A stretch of DNA of 64,000 nucleotides. Origin: Algoriphagus lacus (GTDB lineage: Bacteria; Bacteroidota; Bacteroidia; Cytophagales; Cyclobacteriaceae). The notes under the pieces were generated by a model. That model was given only the letters and a program-made list of their open reading frames with translations, was not told the DNA's origin and did not search any database. The position numbers and the translations under genes were made by a program. This document shows positions 31,419 to 40,718 of the stretch, in pieces. The stretch spans positions 1 to 64,000 of the forward strand of contig NZ_QXML01000013.1 in NCBI RefSeq assembly GCF_003583985.1, written 5' to 3'. Position 1 is the first letter of the stretch. The number at the start of each line of letters is the position of its first letter.

Positions 31419-33911
31419 ATGAAGCCCTTAAAATCAATATCATACACAGGCCGAAAGGTCGTCCTAGGTTTTTTTGCAGCCACGTTTTTTTTGATCGCGG
31501 TGGCTGGGCTTACTTATATTACACTCAATCGACTGGTAGCCTCGGTTGAGCAGCTCGCTCAACCCAACCAAAAACTAGATTTACTCAATTCGCTTCAGAC
31601 GGAGATTTTTCGAATTACCAGAACTGAAAGTCTTCTGGGAGATGTGCGGATCAAAGATTCCACAATTCTTGACTTGGAAAGCAAACTGAATCAATTAGAC
31701 ACCCTGTCAACTGATTCATTGGAGAGAGGAACTATTCAAACCATTCGAAAAAACCTCGCTCTCCTCATCAATGGATATGTGGATCTGTATGAAGTCAAAA
31801 AAAACCTGGAGATTAGAAATTTTTCTCAGGAAGCACTTCGAAGACTTGAAATCGGCATTCAGCGAAGAGCGGCTGCACTCGAACTTGAACCCTTGCGGGA
31901 GCTAAATCCCAAAAGTTTTCTCACCAATGAACTTCAGAAACAGACACAGGCTAACCTTGAGCGCCAATCGGGAATTGTAAATCCCGATGAGGATCGCATA
32001 TTCAAATACCTCCTTGAATTCCAAAAGCAAAATTCTTCGGGAAACCAACCGGTCCGTGCACAAAGTCCCGACAGTGTCCTGTATTCTTTGGGAAAAATCA
32101 TGGGTAGGATTTACAGGGAAGAAACAGCCCAGCGACAGGAACTTGCCAGAATCGAAACCGATCTCTTCCAAAAACAGGCGGCACTGAGTACGACAATTCA
32201 AACCCTCGTCGGAAATCTGCAAAGTCAGGCAATCAAAGTTTCCAACGAACAAAGTCAACAAGCTTCTGGGTTGGTTTTTGACGTCACCTTTTTCCTGATT
32301 ATTGTGATTGTGCTGGCAGTTTTGGGTACACTTGTGTTAATTTTTTCGATCCTTCGCGAAATCCGCATCAATCAGCGTTACCAGGAAGATCTGGAAGTTT
32401 CCCGTCAAAAATCCGAAGAATTGGCCCGCTCCAAGCAGGAGTTTTTGGCCAATATGAGCCACGAGATTCGAAATCCTCTCCATGTGATTCAGGGATATCG
32501 GACCGTGTTGGAAAAAACCGAGCTCAATCCGGATCAGCAATCGCACCTCCAAATGATCGGATTTGCATCGGATACTTTGGTGGAAATTGTGGATGACATT
32601 CTTGATTTTTCAAAACTGGAAGCCGGCAAACTCAAACTGGAAAAGCATCCCTTTGACCCGATTGCGCTGTTTGGCTCGATTCAAAATCTGTTTGAACTGA
32701 GTGCTTCAGAGAAGAAACTCAGATTTGACTGGGTTTTGGAATTACCGGATGGGTTATGGCTGATCGGGGACGAGCTGAGACTCAAGCAAGTCCTGAACAA
32801 TCTGCTTAGCAATGCTTTCAAATTCACCAAGGAAGGTGGAATTGAGGTGCGGGTTCGCTGGGTTTCAGGGCACCTGACCGTGGAAGTTAAGGACTCCGGA
32901 ATCGGAATGAGACCTCAGGAATTGGAAAAGGTTTTTCAGGAATTTGATCAGGCAGATACCTCGATTTCGAGAAAATTTGGGGGAACGGGACTTGGCCTGG
33001 CGATAGTTCAACGAATGGTCAATCTCATGAAGGGAAAATTGGAAGCCGAAAGTGAGCTTGGTAAGGGAACGGTGATGCGCATCAAGATTCCAGTGGAAGC
33101 CACCGAAATTCCAGAGTGGACAAAATCGGATGAAGCTGATCAAACGATTGATTTGACAGGGCTAACTCTGCTGTTGGTGGACGATGACCGGGCAGGGTTG
33201 AGGTACCTCGAGACGGTGCTGAATTACTTCGGGGCCCAAGTTGTCTCGTATCCTGGAGGAGTGGCTTTCAGGGATGAGTTTGTACCGGCAGAGTTTGATT
33301 TGGCACTGATAGATATTCAGATGCCTGAGTTTTCCGGTTTCGATGTGGTTCAAAAACTCAAATTCATTCCTCAGTTTAAAGAGTTACCTGTGCTGGCAAT
33401 GACGGCGAATGTTTTTATCGAGGAAAGAGAAAAGCTTCTGACCTTTGGATTCGCAGATTTTATTTTGAAACCCTTTCAGGAAAATTCTCTGGCAGCGAGG
33501 CTTGGTAAATTCTTCCCGGATCGGATCAGGGTGACGAAAAGCAGAGAAGCCCGCGGTGAAGATGACTTTTCGCTTCCCTATCAACTTAACGATTTGGAAA
33601 AGTTTTGCATGGGAGATGAGGAGTTACTTCAGGAGATTCTCCGGGACTTGATCCGGGATACAGAGTCTGACCTTCAAAAATTAAAGAAAGCCAGGCTGAA
33701 CAACCGGTGGGAAATGGTTTTTGAGATTTGCCATCAATTGGGCAGCCGATTGGGGCAAATCAAAAGTCCCGCAGGGCCTTTGGCCAGAAAGGTGGAAAGA
33801 AATTTGAAAATCAATTCCAAAACCGGGATTCAAGAAACGCTGAAAATCCTCGACGAAAAGGCCAGAGAAACATTGAATGCTTTGTCTGAAAGATTAGGCC
33901 AGTCAGTCTGA
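31419..33911 (+). CDS. hybrid sensor histidine kinase with receiver and Hpt-like domain
   Basis: An 830-residue membrane kinase. TM1 lies about 12-34, then a long helical periplasmic sensor (about 35-285) and TM2 at about 288-311. HisKA follows with phospho-acceptor His348 (FLANMSHEIRNPLHVIQGY), then HATPase with NNLLSNAFKFT, DSGIGM and GTGLGLAI. A receiver domain carries LLVDDD and Asp632 (LIDIQMP). A C-terminal Hpt-like helical domain has candidate His772 in EICHQLGSRLG. This is a complete four-step phosphorelay in one chain. It is convergent with the NtrC-type regulator, with stops only two bases apart, which makes that regulator the likely partner. ATG at 31419 (a TTG precedes it). Signal unknown. 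Confidence 0.93.
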   Translation: MKPLKSISYTGRKVVLGFFAATFFLIAVAGLTYITLNRLVASVEQLAQPNQKLDLLNSLQTEIFRITRTESLLGDVRIKDSTILDLESKLNQLDTLSTDSLERGTIQTIRKNLALLINGYVDLYEVKKNLEIRNFSQEALRRLEIGIQRRAAALELEPLRELNPKSFLTNELQKQTQANLERQSGIVNPDEDRIFKYLLEFQKQNSSGNQPVRAQSPDSVLYSLGKIMGRIYREETAQRQELARIETDLFQKQAALSTTIQTLVGNLQSQAIKVSNEQSQQASGLVFDVTFFLIIVIVLAVLGTLVLIFSILREIRINQRYQEDLEVSRQKSEELARSKQEFLANMSHEIRNPLHVIQGYRTVLEKTELNPDQQSHLQMIGFASDTLVEIVDDILDFSKLEAGKLKLEKHPFDPIALFGSIQNLFELSASEKKLRFDWVLELPDGLWLIGDELRLKQVLNNLLSNAFKFTKEGGIEVRVRWVSGHLTVEVKDSGIGMRPQELEKVFQEFDQADTSISRKFGGTGLGLAIVQRMVNLMKGKLEAESELGKGTVMRIKIPVEATEIPEWTKSDEADQTIDLTGLTLLLVDDDRAGLRYLETVLNYFGAQVVSYPGGVAFRDEFVPAEFDLALIDIQMPEFSGFDVVQKLKFIPQFKELPVLAMTANVFIEEREKLLTFGFADFILKPFQENSLAARLGKFFPDRIRVTKSREARGEDDFSLPYQLNDLEKFCMGDEELLQEILRDLIRDTESDLQKLKKARLNNRWEMVFEICHQLGSRLGQIKSPAGPLARKVERNLKINSKTGIQETLKILDEKARETLNALSERLGQSV

Positions 33912-33913
33912 TT

Positions 33914-35329
33914 TTACTCCAGTCCGTATTTTTCCATTTTACTGTACAGTGTTTTACGATCCATTTTCAGGATTTTGGCAGTCTTGGATTTATTGAACCG
34001 GGTGTCCTGCAGGACTTTTTGGATAAGTTCTTTTTCCTGTTCCTGAAATTGAGATTTGTAATCTCCAGCAGAAAATGAATTTCCGCGGGCCGGAAGGGGA
34101 GAGTGATAGTCTGCAGGTACCTGAAATGGGCTTTCATGGGATTGAAAATTGACCAGCTCCGCAGGTAGAGCATCTGTTTCGATCAGATTTCCCTGACTCA
34201 GCAAAACAGCTCTTTTGATGATGTTTCGGAGTTCACGGAGATTTCCTGGCCAATCGTAATGGTAAAAAACCTCCCAAACATCGGTCTGGAGGCCTTGGAC
34301 GGACTTGGAAAGCCTTTGATTGCTTTCCGCCAAAAAGCCCTTTACGAATTGTTCCAGATCGGCTTTCCGGTTTCTCAAGGGGGTGGCATGAAGGGTAAAT
34401 TCATTGAGCCGGTGATACAGATCTTCCCGAAAAATCCCATCGCCTGCCTGGGAGAGCAGGTTTTCATTCGTGGCGGCGATGATCCGGACGTCGATTTCGA
34501 TTTCTTTATTGCCTCCTATTTTTCGGATTTTCCGTTCCTGAATTGCTCTTAACAGCTGGATTTGAACATCATAACTCAAGTTTCCCACCTCATCCAAAAA
34601 GATGGTGCCTCCGCTGGCAGATTCAAAATGCCCCGTTTTATTATCCAAGGCTCCGGTAAAAGCTCCTTTTACGTGGCCAAAAAGCTCAGATCCGGCCAAT
34701 TCTTTTGGGAGAGCACCGCAGTCTATGGCAATAAAAGGCCCGTTTTTTCTCCCTGAAAGTTCATGGATTCGCTTTGAAATCAATTCTTTGCCGGTGCCCG
34801 TTTCACCCAGTACCAGCACGCTTAGATCGGTTGGAGCCACTAATTGGATGTGCTTTTCAAGTTTTTGGGCTTCCAGGGAATCTCCGATTACATAAGGTGA
34901 TGGGGAAGTTGACTTGATGTACTCGATTTTTTCAGAGGATTGGTCACTTGGGGACGGTTGGACTTGAACCTTTTGGGCTAAGGACTCCCGAACGGTCGCC
35001 AATAATTCGTCTGGGTTGATGGGTTTGGTGATGTATTCGAATGCTCCCAGCTTCATCGCTTTGATGGCGATCCGGATGTCGGAATAATTGGTGATCAGGA
35101 TTACCTGTAACTGGGGGAATTTCCCTTTTGCCCATTGAAGGAGTTCCATGCCTGTACCATCCGGAAGCCTAAAATCAGCGATCAGAAGGTCAAATTTCTC
35201 GTTGCCTAGAATCGTTTGCGCTTCTTTTACTTTGGTTGAGGTTTGAACCGTGAATCCGTTTTTTTCCAAGAAGGTTTTTACGATTCGGGAAAAGGTCAAA
35301 TCATCCTCTACTAATACGATGCGGGCCAT
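33914..35329 (-). CDS. NtrC-family sigma-54-dependent response regulator
   Basis: A 471-residue transcription activator. The receiver domain spans about 1-115 with Asp52 (LLIADFRLPDG). An AAA+ sigma-54 domain follows with Walker A GETGTGKE near 173, the sigma-54 contact loop GAFTGA near 230, and Walker B GGTIFLDEV. A Fis-type HTH is at the end (NKSKTAKILKMDRKTLYSKM). When phosphorylated it should drive RNA polymerase with RpoN. It faces the hybrid kinase tail-to-tail. The gene behind it (35411-35728) has a sigma-54-like promoter and is the prime candidate target. ATG at 35329 gives MARIVLVEDD. Confidence 0.95.
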   Translation of the reverse strand: MARIVLVEDDLTFSRIVKTFLEKNGFTVQTSTKVKEAQTILGNEKFDLLIADFRLPDGTGMELLQWAKGKFPQLQVILITNYSDIRIAIKAMKLGAFEYITKPINPDELLATVRESLAQKVQVQPSPSDQSSEKIEYIKSTSPSPYVIGDSLEAQKLEKHIQLVAPTDLSVLVLGETGTGKELISKRIHELSGRKNGPFIAIDCGALPKELAGSELFGHVKGAFTGALDNKTGHFESASGGTIFLDEVGNLSYDVQIQLLRAIQERKIRKIGGNKEIEIDVRIIAATNENLLSQAGDGIFREDLYHRLNEFTLHATPLRNRKADLEQFVKGFLAESNQRLSKSVQGLQTDVWEVFYHYDWPGNLRELRNIIKRAVLLSQGNLIETDALPAELVNFQSHESPFQVPADYHSPLPARGNSFSAGDYKSQFQEQEKELIQKVLQDTRFNKSKTAKILKMDRKTLYSKMEKYGLE

Positions 35330-35360
35330 GCTTGGGGAGTTTTTACAATGGGTTACAAAA

Positions 35361-35388
35361 AAAGCACCAGACAAGTGTCCGGCGCTTT
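35361..35388 (-). terminator. terminator of the exported PepSY-like gene
   Basis: On the minus strand AAAGCGCCGGACA pairs with TGTCTGGTGCTTT (two G-T pairs) around a two-base loop, then a T-run. It lies between this gene and the NtrC-type regulator, so the two are probably separate transcripts. Confidence 0.75.
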
Positions 35389-35410
35389 TAATTAAAGGGG
35401 ATTTAGCAAC

Positions 35411-35728
35411 TTACTCCTTTATTTTTTTTCCTTCAGCGTCATAAGTTTGGTCCATTTTCTCACCCTGACCTTTGTCAAAGCTTACCATGAAGTGAACTGA
35501 TCCATCGGATTTGGTGATTTTCCAGGCTCCCGTTACAGTAGCTGTTTTGAGGGATTCGTCTTGAGTAATGGCTGTTTTAACCGGTGTAGGCAGATCATCA
35601 GGTTTGATCTGAACTTTCTCTTCCTGAATTGAAAACTCAATTGGATCAGTGGTTACTCCAGCGATAGATGGTGTGGCGATGACAGCTCCTGCTGCCAAAA
35701 TCGCAGTAATTAAAAACGACTTTTTCAT
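35411..35728 (-). CDS. small exported PepSY-like protein
   Basis: A 105-residue protein with a Sec signal peptide (MKKSFLITAILAAGAVIATPSIA). The mature 80 residues contain one copy of a PepSY-like pattern: DDLPTPVKTAITQD, then ATVTGAWKIT and SVHFMVSFDKGQGEKMDQTYDAEGKKIKE, as in small periplasmic BLIP/PepSY-like proteins of Bacteroidota. It probably acts in the periplasm; a role in sensing or inhibiting is possible but not shown. It has its own terminator and a sigma-54-like promoter, and sits next to the NtrC-type activator, suggesting it is induced by the kinase-regulator pair. Confidence 0.75.
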   Translation of the reverse strand: MKKSFLITAILAAGAVIATPSIAGVTTDPIEFSIQEEKVQIKPDDLPTPVKTAITQDESLKTATVTGAWKITKSDGSVHFMVSFDKGQGEKMDQTYDAEGKKIKE

Positions 35729-35809
35729 GGTGTTAAAATTTTTGGTTTAGAATACTATCAGAGTCCGGATTCTGATTTCGGAAATTTGTTTTCCGATTGA
35801 TTTATCCTG

Positions 35810-35827
35810 TTGCATAGGCCATGCCAA
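35810..35827 (-). promoter_or_regulatory. candidate sigma-54 promoter
   Basis: Minus strand TTGGCATGGCCTATGCAA. The -24 GG and -12 GC are exactly ten bases apart, and TTGGCA and TGCA match the TTGGCACG-N4-TTGCA consensus with two mismatches. Transcription would begin near 35800, about 70 bases before the PepSY-like gene. The adjacent gene encodes a sigma-54 activator. Confidence 0.6.
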
Positions 35828-36054
35828 TGCGGTTTTTTTGATTCTGAAGCTATTTTTTGAAAAATACAACCGGGAAAACTGGGGAAGATCTCCCCAGCTT
35901 GAGGCTCAGAAATTGAAAAATCTCCAATCAAATGCCCTGATTCATAAATGATCGGTCAGCCATAGATAATTCTTCCAAAGAGAACTTTTTATCGGGAATA
36001 AATCTTTTGAAATCACTTACCTTTGAAGTCTCCAAAGAACCTTCGCCCTTCTCC

Positions 36055-37938
36055 ATGAGTGATGCTATAAAACATGAGTGCGGAATAGCCATGATCAGGC
36101 TCCGCAAACCCACTCAATATTACATCGACAAGTACGGAACCGCCTCATTTGCAGCCAACCGACTCTATGTCCTGATGCAAAAGCAGATCAACCGAGGACA
36201 AGACGGTGCCGGAGTTGCAAACATCAAGATCAACACCAAGCCGGGAACCCGATACATCAGTAGGTACCGCTCGATAGAAACTTCAGCGGTCAACGACATC
36301 TTCGATAAGATCAACAAGAAGTACAAAAAGGCCAAAAAACTTGGCGGCCATGATGCCCTCAGTGACGGGGAATGGCTTAAAGAACATATCGCATTCTCGG
36401 GTGAAGTTTGGCTAGGCCACCTTCGCTACGGAACCCACGGGGAAAACAGCATCGAAACCTGCCACCCTTTCCTCAAGCAGAATAACTGGAGAAGCCGAAA
36501 CCTGGTCATGGCCGGCAACTTCAACATGACAAACAACGAGGAACTTTTTGGAAAACTCGTCCAGCTCGGACAGCACCCTAAGGAAAAAACCGATACCGTC
36601 ACCGTGATGGAAAAAATCGGACACTTTTTGGACGAAGAGAATCAGCGCATTTTCGACAAATACAAGCACAATCACACCAACGAACAGCTTACACACATCA
36701 TCGAAAATGAACTCGATGTGGCCCGAATCCTTCGCAGATCCTGCCGGGATTTTGACGGGGGATATGCCATGGCAGGAATGATTGGCAACGGGTCTGCATT
36801 TGTGGTCCGCGATCCTTCCGGAATCCGTCCTGCATTTTATTATGCGGATGATGAAGTCATCGTGGTGGCTTCCGAGAAACCCGCCATCAAGTCTGCTTTC
36901 AACATTGACTTCAAGGCGATCAAGGAAATCAAACCGGGACATGCTTTGGTGATCAACAAAGACGGTAGCTACGATGAGTCGGAGATTTTACCCGCCAGAG
37001 AAAAGAAATCCTGTTCCTTCGAGCGGATTTATTTCTCCAGAGGCACCGATCCGGGAATCTATCAGGAGCGAAAAAACCTGGGCAAAGCCCTGATTCCTCA
37101 GATCCTCAAAGCTATCGATTTTGATCTGAAAAACACCGTGTTCTCTTACATTCCCAACACCGCGGAAACCGCATTCTTGGGTATGATCGAGGGACTGGAT
37201 GAATACCTGGTGACCAAGAGAAAAGAAGTTCTACTCGATGGAAAGCCCCATGTGGGTGATTTGGATGAGTTGCTGAGCTTCAGGCCACGGGTTGAAAAAT
37301 TGGTCAGCAAGGACGTCAAGCTCCGGACCTTCATCACCAGTGACGAAGATAGGGACTCCATGGTAGCCAGTGTGTACGATACAACTTACGAAGTGATTCG
37401 CCCGGGTGTGGATACACTCGTGGTGATTGACGACAGTGTGGTGAGAGGGACGACTTTGGAAAAGAGCATCCTGACCACCCTCGACAAATTGAATCCCAAG
37501 CGGATCGTAATCGTCTCTTCCGCTCCACAGATCCGCTACCCGGATTGCTATGGGATTGACATGTCACGAATGAAAGAATTCATTGCATTCCGTGCTGCGA
37601 TTGCCCTGCTCAAAGAGCGGAAAATGGACAATGTACTCGACAAAGTGTACGATGCCTGCATTGCCCATCCACACGGGAATGACAACCATGTCAAGGAAGT
37701 GTACAGCTACTTTACAGATGAAGAAATTTCGGATAAAATAGCGGAACTGGTGACTTCTGCTGAAATCCGGGCTGATGTCAAGGTGATCTTCCAAACGGTG
37801 GATAACCTTCATAGGTGCATTCCCGACCACTTAGGCGACTGGTATTTCACCGGAGACTATCCGACTACAGGCGGTACCCGGGTAGTCAACAAGGCCTTTG
37901 TGAATTACATGGAAGGCAAGACGGTAAGGGCGTATTAA
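36055..37938 (+). CDS. amidophosphoribosyltransferase-like protein (long PurF-type)
   Basis: A 627-residue cytosolic class II glutamine amidotransferase fused to a phosphoribosyltransferase domain. Cys9 (MSDAIKHECGIAM) would become the N-terminal nucleophile after removal of eight residues. GHLRYGTHG and the RDPSGIRPAFYY stretch fit the glutaminase part. The PRPP loop is VVIDDSVVRGTT (near 457). It is over 100 residues longer than usual PurF (about 500), with extra sequence in the glutaminase domain and at the C-terminus. Similar long forms occur in Bacteroidota beside normal PurF, so it may be a paralogue rather than the main purine enzyme. ATG at 36055 gives the short propeptide; an upstream start would lengthen it. 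Confidence 0.85.
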   Translation: MSDAIKHECGIAMIRLRKPTQYYIDKYGTASFAANRLYVLMQKQINRGQDGAGVANIKINTKPGTRYISRYRSIETSAVNDIFDKINKKYKKAKKLGGHDALSDGEWLKEHIAFSGEVWLGHLRYGTHGENSIETCHPFLKQNNWRSRNLVMAGNFNMTNNEELFGKLVQLGQHPKEKTDTVTVMEKIGHFLDEENQRIFDKYKHNHTNEQLTHIIENELDVARILRRSCRDFDGGYAMAGMIGNGSAFVVRDPSGIRPAFYYADDEVIVVASEKPAIKSAFNIDFKAIKEIKPGHALVINKDGSYDESEILPAREKKSCSFERIYFSRGTDPGIYQERKNLGKALIPQILKAIDFDLKNTVFSYIPNTAETAFLGMIEGLDEYLVTKRKEVLLDGKPHVGDLDELLSFRPRVEKLVSKDVKLRTFITSDEDRDSMVASVYDTTYEVIRPGVDTLVVIDDSVVRGTTLEKSILTTLDKLNPKRIVIVSSAPQIRYPDCYGIDMSRMKEFIAFRAAIALLKERKMDNVLDKVYDACIAHPHGNDNHVKEVYSYFTDEEISDKIAELVTSAEIRADVKVIFQTVDNLHRCIPDHLGDWYFTGDYPTTGGTRVVNKAFVNYMEGKTVRAY

Positions 37939-37965
37939 CTCCAGAAACTTAAGATTTCTATAAGT

Positions 37966-37995
37966 GGCTGAATGGTTTCATTCAGCCTTTTTTTT
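37966..37995 (+). terminator. terminator of PurF-like gene
   Basis: GGCTGAATG (37966-37974), loop GTTT, CATTCAGCC (37979-37987), then eight T. A perfect 9-bp stem. Confidence 0.88.
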
Positions 37996-38185
37996 GAATT
38001 TGAAAATCAACAGCTTAGGTTTTTTAACAAAAGTTTAATGTAACGTAGTTTGCTTTTTTAGATTTTCAGATTCTTATTTTCTAAGAAATTTTACGGCCAT
38101 AAATTTTTCGTTTCAAAATCACTAACCAATTCAAAAAGAACTATTGTTTTATTATGAGTAAAAATTATTTCAGATCAAATCAGAC

Positions 38186-38629
38186 TTGAGGGCTAAATTG
38201 AAATCAGTAGGTTTTATTTTTTTTATCATCACCATTCTTTCCAGCTGCTCACTCTGGGAAAGGAAGCAATTCGAATACACCTATCAGCAAATCAATGAAA
38301 ATGAGATTTTGGTGGATTTCACTAAAATCAATCCTGGTTCTTGGGATACGCTTTTGCTAATTCCTCCATATACTACCTCTGATCAAATCAGAGTGGGATA
38401 CTTAGATAGTGAGTATTTGGAACAAATTGCACTGGCCGACTGGATTATTGCAGCTGCTTATTTGGAAAATGGAAATATGACGGCTTATTCGTCTTGTTCA
38501 AGAAGTCCCACGGATCTTGATCAAGTATTAGAAGATCAGGATTCAGTTTTGACGAAGAAATTCCCACGGTCAAAAGCCGTTTTTAGATTTATCAAAGGCG
38601 AGGATGGTACCTATAAATTGAAACAATAA
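38186..38629 (+). CDS. hypothetical lipoprotein, 147 aa
   Basis: A signal peptide (basic start, then VGFIFFIITILSSC) with lipobox LSSC predicts a lipoprotein. The mature part has no recognised domain. It is acidic, with a Cys in SSCSRSPTD and a C-terminal RFIKGEDGTYKLKQ. No ATG is in frame; the best start is TTG at 38186, which overlaps the TGA of an 11-codon ATG frame at 38154-38189, so start by coupling or a frameshift are both possible. Followed by a clear terminator, so monocistronic. Confidence 0.65.
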   Translation: MRAKLKSVGFIFFIITILSSCSLWERKQFEYTYQQINENEILVDFTKINPGSWDTLLLIPPYTTSDQIRVGYLDSEYLEQIALADWIIAAAYLENGNMTAYSSCSRSPTDLDQVLEDQDSVLTKKFPRSKAVFRFIKGEDGTYKLKQ

Positions 38630-38655
38630 GTTGACTGGCTAAAAAGGTTTTCCAG

Positions 38656-38693
38656 AACCGGAAGTGGAATTTATCCCTTCCGGTTTTGTTTTT
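38656..38693 (+). terminator. terminator of hypothetical lipoprotein gene
   Basis: AACCGGAAG (38656-38664) and CTTCCGGTT (38677-38685) form a perfect 9-bp stem, followed by TTGTTTTT. Confidence 0.85.
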
Positions 38694-38727
38694 ATGGCTA
38701 TTTTCGAAAAAAAGAAGAACACTACCT

Positions 38728-39783
38728 ATGAGCGAAATAAACGTACCCTTATTAAAGCAAATCTGTGAAATCGCCGGGGCACCGGGTTTTGAAAAACGGG
38801 TCAGAGACTTGGTCATCGAGCTGGTGACTCCTTTGGCAGATGAAGTCAAAACCGACAATATGGGCAGTGTCATTGCAGTAAAAAAGGGCAAACGAAACCC
38901 GGATGGAAAGCGCGTTATGGTGGCTGCCCATTTGGATGAAATCGGCTTTATTGTCACCCACATCGATGAACAGGGATTTTTAAGATTCCACACCTTGGGA
39001 GGGTTTGATCCTAAGACGCTCACAGCTCAGCGAGTGATTGTGCATGGCAAAAAGGACCTGGTTGGAGTTATGGGCAGCAAACCGATTCACGTGATGTCGG
39101 TGGAGGAACGGGCCAAGCTGCCCAAGACCACCGATTTCTTCATTGATCTTGGGATGACCAAGGCTGAGGTTGAAAAGTACATTACCATTGGCGATCCGGT
39201 GACCCGTGACCGCGAACTGATCGAGATGGGCGATTGTGTCAACTGCAAATCCATCGACAACCGGGTGGCGGTCTTTATCCTGATCGAGACCTTGAAGCAA
39301 CTCGAAAATCCCGCCTACGATGTCTATGCGACTTTTACCGTGCAGGAAGAAGTTGGGCTTCGCGGAGCCAATGTAGCCGCGCACGGGATCAATCCGGATT
39401 TTGGAATTGCGCTGGATACTACGATTGCATTTGACGTACCGGGTGCTTTGCCTTATGAAAAAGTGACCGAACTCGGCAAAGGATCAGCCATCAAAATCAT
39501 GGATGCCAGTACGATCTGTGATTATCGAATGGTGGAATTCATGAAGCAAACTGCGACCAAGGAGGCAATTTCCTGGCAACCGGAAATCCTGACCGCAGGA
39601 GGCACAGATACCGCCGGCGTGCAGCGCATGGGCAAGCAGGGGGCGATTGCTGGAGCGATTTCCATCCCGACGCGTCACCTGCATCAGGTGATCGAAATGG
39701 CCCATAAAAAGGATATTTTCGATTCGATCGCTTTACTCAAGGCCTGCCTGGAGCAAATCGATACCTACGATTGGAGCCATTAA
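38728..39783 (+). CDS. M42 family metallopeptidase (glutamyl aminopeptidase-like)
   Basis: A 351-residue cytosolic, co-catalytic zinc aminopeptidase of the tetrahedral TET type. Ligands are seen as VAAHLDEIGFIV (His68, Asp70), SIDNRVAVFIL (bridging Asp), VQEEVGLRGA (catalytic Glu and ligand Glu), ALDTTIAFD (Asp) and the final SIPTRHLHQ (His). It trims peptides from the N-terminus, helping in peptide recycling. ATG at 38728 lies 42 bases after a stronger upstream hairpin; a longer frame overlaps that terminator. Has its own terminator, so monocistronic. Confidence 0.94.
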   Translation: MSEINVPLLKQICEIAGAPGFEKRVRDLVIELVTPLADEVKTDNMGSVIAVKKGKRNPDGKRVMVAAHLDEIGFIVTHIDEQGFLRFHTLGGFDPKTLTAQRVIVHGKKDLVGVMGSKPIHVMSVEERAKLPKTTDFFIDLGMTKAEVEKYITIGDPVTRDRELIEMGDCVNCKSIDNRVAVFILIETLKQLENPAYDVYATFTVQEEVGLRGANVAAHGINPDFGIALDTTIAFDVPGALPYEKVTELGKGSAIKIMDASTICDYRMVEFMKQTATKEAISWQPEILTAGGTDTAGVQRMGKQGAIAGAISIPTRHLHQVIEMAHKKDIFDSIALLKACLEQIDTYDWSH

Positions 39784-39790
39784 TATTTCC

Positions 39791-39832
39791 CAAACCCTCC
39801 AAATGACTCTGCTCTTGGAGGGTTTGTTGTTT
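39791..39832 (+). terminator. terminator of M42 peptidase gene
   Basis: CAAACCCTCCAA (39791-39802) and TTGGAGGGTTTG (39815-39826) form a perfect 12-bp stem, followed by TTGTTTT. Confidence 0.88.
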
Positions 39833-39852
39833 TAAATCAACCCAAAAAAACC

Positions 39853-40656
39853 ATGAAGAAAGCACTCATTAGTTCCTGTCTTTTAGTTTTGATTCTGGTT
39901 TTTTCATTTCTGAAAACCAAGGAAAATCCTGCCTCCATTGATGCAGGCAAGTCGGAATGGAAAGTTTTGTTCAACGGGAAGGATCTCACAGGTTGGACAC
40001 CCAAGATTCACCATCACGAAGTTGGGGACAATTATGCCAATACCTTTCGGGTCAAGGACGGAGCGATAGTCGTGGATTATGAAGATTATGGGGATTTTGA
40101 TAATCGGTTTGGACACCTGTTTTACGAAAAGCCCTTTTCCAGCTTTCATCTCAAATGGGAGTATCGGTTTACCGACCAATTCCTGGAGACAGCACCAGGC
40201 TATACGTTCCGTAATTCCGGAATTATGTTCCATTCCCAGGCGCCGGAGACGATTTTGAAAGAGCAGGATTGGCCGATTTCAGTCGAATATCAGATGTATG
40301 CGGAGGAGAAAGAAGGAGTAGCTCGCCCAACCGGAAATATGTGTTCTCCTGGAACTGATGTGGTTTTTGAGGGAAAAATTGACCCTCGCCACTGCATCAA
40401 TTCCTCCTCACCAACCTTCAAATGGGATGAATGGGTGAAGGCAGAACTAATCGTCTATGGGGACTCGATTGTGCACCATTTGGTAAATGGAGACACTGTC
40501 CTGACTTACAGTAAACCCCAAATCGGTGGCGGGGTAGCCAACCGTTTTAACCCAGCAATTAAAGTGGACGGCACTCCCCTCAAATCCGGCTATATTGGCC
40601 TGCAAAGTGAAGGGCAGGGGGTAATGTTTCGGGAGATTAGGATTAGGGAGTTATAA
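39853..40656 (+). CDS. DUF1080 exported protein (3-keto-disaccharide hydrolase fold)
   Basis: A 267-residue exported protein with an N-terminal signal segment (MKKALISSCLLVLILVFSF). The mature domain is a DUF1080 concanavalin-like beta-sandwich: WKVLFNGKDLTGWTPK, FSSFHLKWEYRF, NSGIMFH, WPISVEYQMY, and the end KSGYIGLQSEGQGVMFREIRI. Characterised DUF1080 members hydrolyse 3-keto-glycosides; activity here is inferred from family only. Single gene between terminators. Confidence 0.9.
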   Translation: MKKALISSCLLVLILVFSFLKTKENPASIDAGKSEWKVLFNGKDLTGWTPKIHHHEVGDNYANTFRVKDGAIVVDYEDYGDFDNRFGHLFYEKPFSSFHLKWEYRFTDQFLETAPGYTFRNSGIMFHSQAPETILKEQDWPISVEYQMYAEEKEGVARPTGNMCSPGTDVVFEGKIDPRHCINSSSPTFKWDEWVKAELIVYGDSIVHHLVNGDTVLTYSKPQIGGGVANRFNPAIKVDGTPLKSGYIGLQSEGQGVMFREIRIREL

Positions 40657-40660
40657 AAAA

Positions 40661-40692
40661 GATCCAGAGTCGAAAGGCTCTGGATCCCATTT
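40661..40692. terminator. bidirectional terminator between DUF1080 gene and valS
   Basis: GATCCAGAG (40661-40669) and CTCTGGATC (40678-40686), with six A before and six T after. It serves both convergent genes. Confidence 0.88.
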
Positions 40693-40718
40693 TTTACTGT
40701 ATATGCCAAGGACTGCGA

